Of a stretch of DNA of 64,000 nucleotides, positions 62,112 to 64,000 are shown piece by piece. Position numbers and translations under genes: made by a program. The notes under the pieces are model-generated. The model was not told the origin of the DNA. It made no database searches and saw only the letters and a list, made by a program, of their open reading frames with translations. The stretch comes from Pyronema omphalodes (lineage: Eukaryota > Ascomycota > Pezizomycetes > Pezizales > Pyronemataceae), in assembly GCA_024516155.1 (NCBI GenBank), contig JAJJXM010000001.1:806001-870000 (forward strand), written 5' to 3'. Each line of letters opens with the position of its first letter. Position 1 is the stretch's first letter.

Positions 62112-64000
62112 TTACAATCCCGAATCAATCCTATTTGAATGTCAGAATACACCACACGGTAACCCCACAAGGCTGGATTAAACTCACTGCTGAATAACAG
62201 TAGTATTACTAAACGCCCACCAATCCCTGCAGGTCTGATGCATGATCTGCGGAATATGCATGCGCTCAATATCACTAGGCCTCTCCATCAAGTTGACGTA
62301 CAAACCGGCCGATACGTGCCAGGCGATGTGGCAATGGAAAGGCCAGACACCTGGGTTATCGGCTTCATATTGCTGCTTTTATTAGCGAAATTCAGTGATA
62401 CCATGTAATGATAAAGGACTTACGAAAACATAGTATCCGTTCCTCTTAATCATAAAGGTATCTCTTCTTGCCGGGTTAGAAGGGTTGATTATGGTCCTAT
62501 TATCCCAGTCTCCGGTTCCTTCAGCAAGTAGGTGCATATTGTGACCGTGGAGATGCATCGGATGTCTTGCTGTTGAATTATTCTTCAGGATTACTCTGAT
62601 ATTCTTTGCTTTGCCGGAGTTGTAAACATTCCAATTTTGGGGGTACGTAAAGTTTCCCTTGTTCCCTAACAACAAAATCGGTCTGTTGAAGTTTGCTCGG
62701 AAGGAAACATCATTCATGTGCCATAACCAGTACCCAGTGGCATTCTGTCTGATAGATATCTCGATGTTGTGGGTTATATCGGGCTCCGGCGGGGTGATTT
62801 TGTACACTGGAACAATACTCTGAAGTGGGTAATCGGCTTGGTGACAATCCGGGATGGTATCCGGCTGTGGAGTAGAGGTAGGAAGAACATTTTGGATTGC
62901 ATTGCCATAGTAGATAGCCGCCAAAGCATCCGGCTGGGTTGAATTTGTGCAAGCTGTTTCAATATGAGAGCGCATGAAATACTCACTCTTGTCTCCCTGA
63001 GCATCAACGACGACGTCTACACGCTGGCCAATACCAAGGGAGACCATGTTAACTGTGTAAGGCTCTACTGGAACAAAGTCATGGGCAATAACAGTGAGGT
63101 TATGTTCATCGATGGAAAACTTCTGCTGACCTTCAGCACCGGCATTGATAATTCTCAACCGATGCTTCTTGCCGGGAGTGAATTTGAATTTGGAAATGCC
63201 GGCATTGGGGGTGCATGTAAGGTTAGTCTTACTACAGTCGAAGTTCATCTTTCCATTAATCAAATTATTTTGGGAGACACCGGCGGCGAGAACAGTGGAG
63301 AGGTTAGTAGACATAACATTTTTGACGATGTCGAAGTATTCGCTGTGGTACCAATCAGTCAAAAATACGGGACCGAGATCGATGTCGTAGTCATGGGCGC
63401 TGTCGAGGTGATTAGGACCGTGGATAATCATAGGACCGAGGAGACCGCCGGCGTATTGACTGCTGTAGTGAGAATGCCACCACTGAAAGAGGTTAGTGTG
63501 ATGCCATTCATAATGGAGCACTCGGCTTACAGAAGTTCCGTAGATGTCAGCGCGAAAGCGGTATGTAAGCTGGGTGCCGGGAGCGATAGGACATTGCTGG
63601 ACTGATGGAACACCACTATGAAACTATTAAAAAAAATGCATGAAAATCTGTCGATAAGGATGCCTACTCAAACCAAGGAGTGGCTTTTTGCAGAAGCCCA
63701 TGGTAATGGATAGCTGTACCTTCGTCTGTGAGGTGGTTTTTAACAGTGACCTGATAAATTTAGTAAGTAACTTAACAAGATGAGATTATAGAGACATACT
63801 TCAATCCAATCTCCCCAGTTTGCCTCAATGGTGGGTCCAGGAAATTGTTCATTGACGACAATCATTTCCTTCTCCACACCATCGGGAGCGAGAACCTTCC
63901 GGGCAATATTCCAGTTGTATCTCCTGACAACACCAGTGTAAGGTGCATCCTTATAAGGATTAGAATATTTGGCGCTCAGTGGCCCCCAAGGATACCCATC
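62112..64000 (-). CDS. Laccase / multicopper oxidase, 5' end outside window
   Basis: Secreted-type copper oxidase that takes electrons from phenols and reduces oxygen to water. Visible exons: 64000(partial)-63800, 63750-63668, 63615-63531, 63482-62424, 62375-62188 and 62130-62112, with introns of 48-57 nt. All four copper motifs are seen: HYHG, WWHSHYSSQYAGG (rebuilt by the intron 63530-63483), HPMHLHGHN and HCHIAWHVSAGL. Several N-x-S/T sites suggest glycosylation. The acceptor at 62376/62373 is a NAGNAG pair, so one Gln may be present or absent (start of exon 62375 or 62372). The last intron (62187-62131) is needed to give the C-terminal DSGL tail of ascomycete laccases; unspliced, the frame stops at QQ. 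The signal peptide and start codon lie beyond 64000. Confidence 0.93.

Overview
The window is nuclear DNA of a filamentous ascomycete (Pezizomycotina). The signs are protein genes cut by many short introns (mostly 46-83 nt, GT...AG), fungal gene families (perilipin-like CAP20, ascomycete laccase with a C-terminal DSGL tail, Nma111 protease, fungal INCENP/Sli15) and long gene-free stretches full of microsatellites. I cannot fix genus or class. I saw no rRNA, tRNA, CRISPR, plasmid or viral genes.

Layout. 1-3.3 kb: no gene I can support. 3.4-22.2 kb: the gene-dense part. In order it holds a cytochrome b561-like membrane protein (-), an acidic protein with a C-terminal membrane anchor (-), the chromosomal passenger subunit INCENP/Sli15 (-), arginine methyltransferase PRMT3 (-), a mitochondrial-type acyl-CoA dehydrogenase (-), the nuclear HtrA-like protease Nma111 (+, divergent from the dehydrogenase) and histidinol-phosphate aminotransferase (+), which has a clear pair of CPC1/GCN4 sites upstream. 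22.2-33.4 kb: mostly gene-poor, with only a CAP20/perilipin-like gene (-) at 25.3-25.9 kb. 33.4-40.8 kb: a second gene group with a glyoxalase-like protein (-) divergent from an AKTIP-like ubiquitin-conjugating enzyme variant (+), a large disordered protein with a von Willebrand A-like core (+) and a small proline/glutamine-rich CYSTM protein (+). 40.8-57.4 kb: a gene desert of tandem repeats and G/C tracts, interrupted only by the glutamate-cysteine ligase regulatory subunit (-) at 46.9-47.8 kb. 57.4-58.6 kb: a stomatin-like SPFH protein (-). 58.6-62.1 kb: gene-free, containing a non-autonomous hAT-like element. 62.1-64 kb: a laccase (-) whose 5' end lies beyond the window.

The genes are housekeeping or widespread fungal genes and do not form an obvious pathway or biosynthetic cluster. 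I did not find a convincing new multi-gene system. The most useful observations are gene-structure details (a start codon alone on its exon; a 19-nt last exon that restores the laccase DSGL tail), the HIS promoter dyad, the hAT-like MITE, a perfect inverted repeat at 53.5 kb and the large satellite block. All splice sites were placed by eye from reading frame, GT/AG signals and protein-family fit; no transcript data were available.
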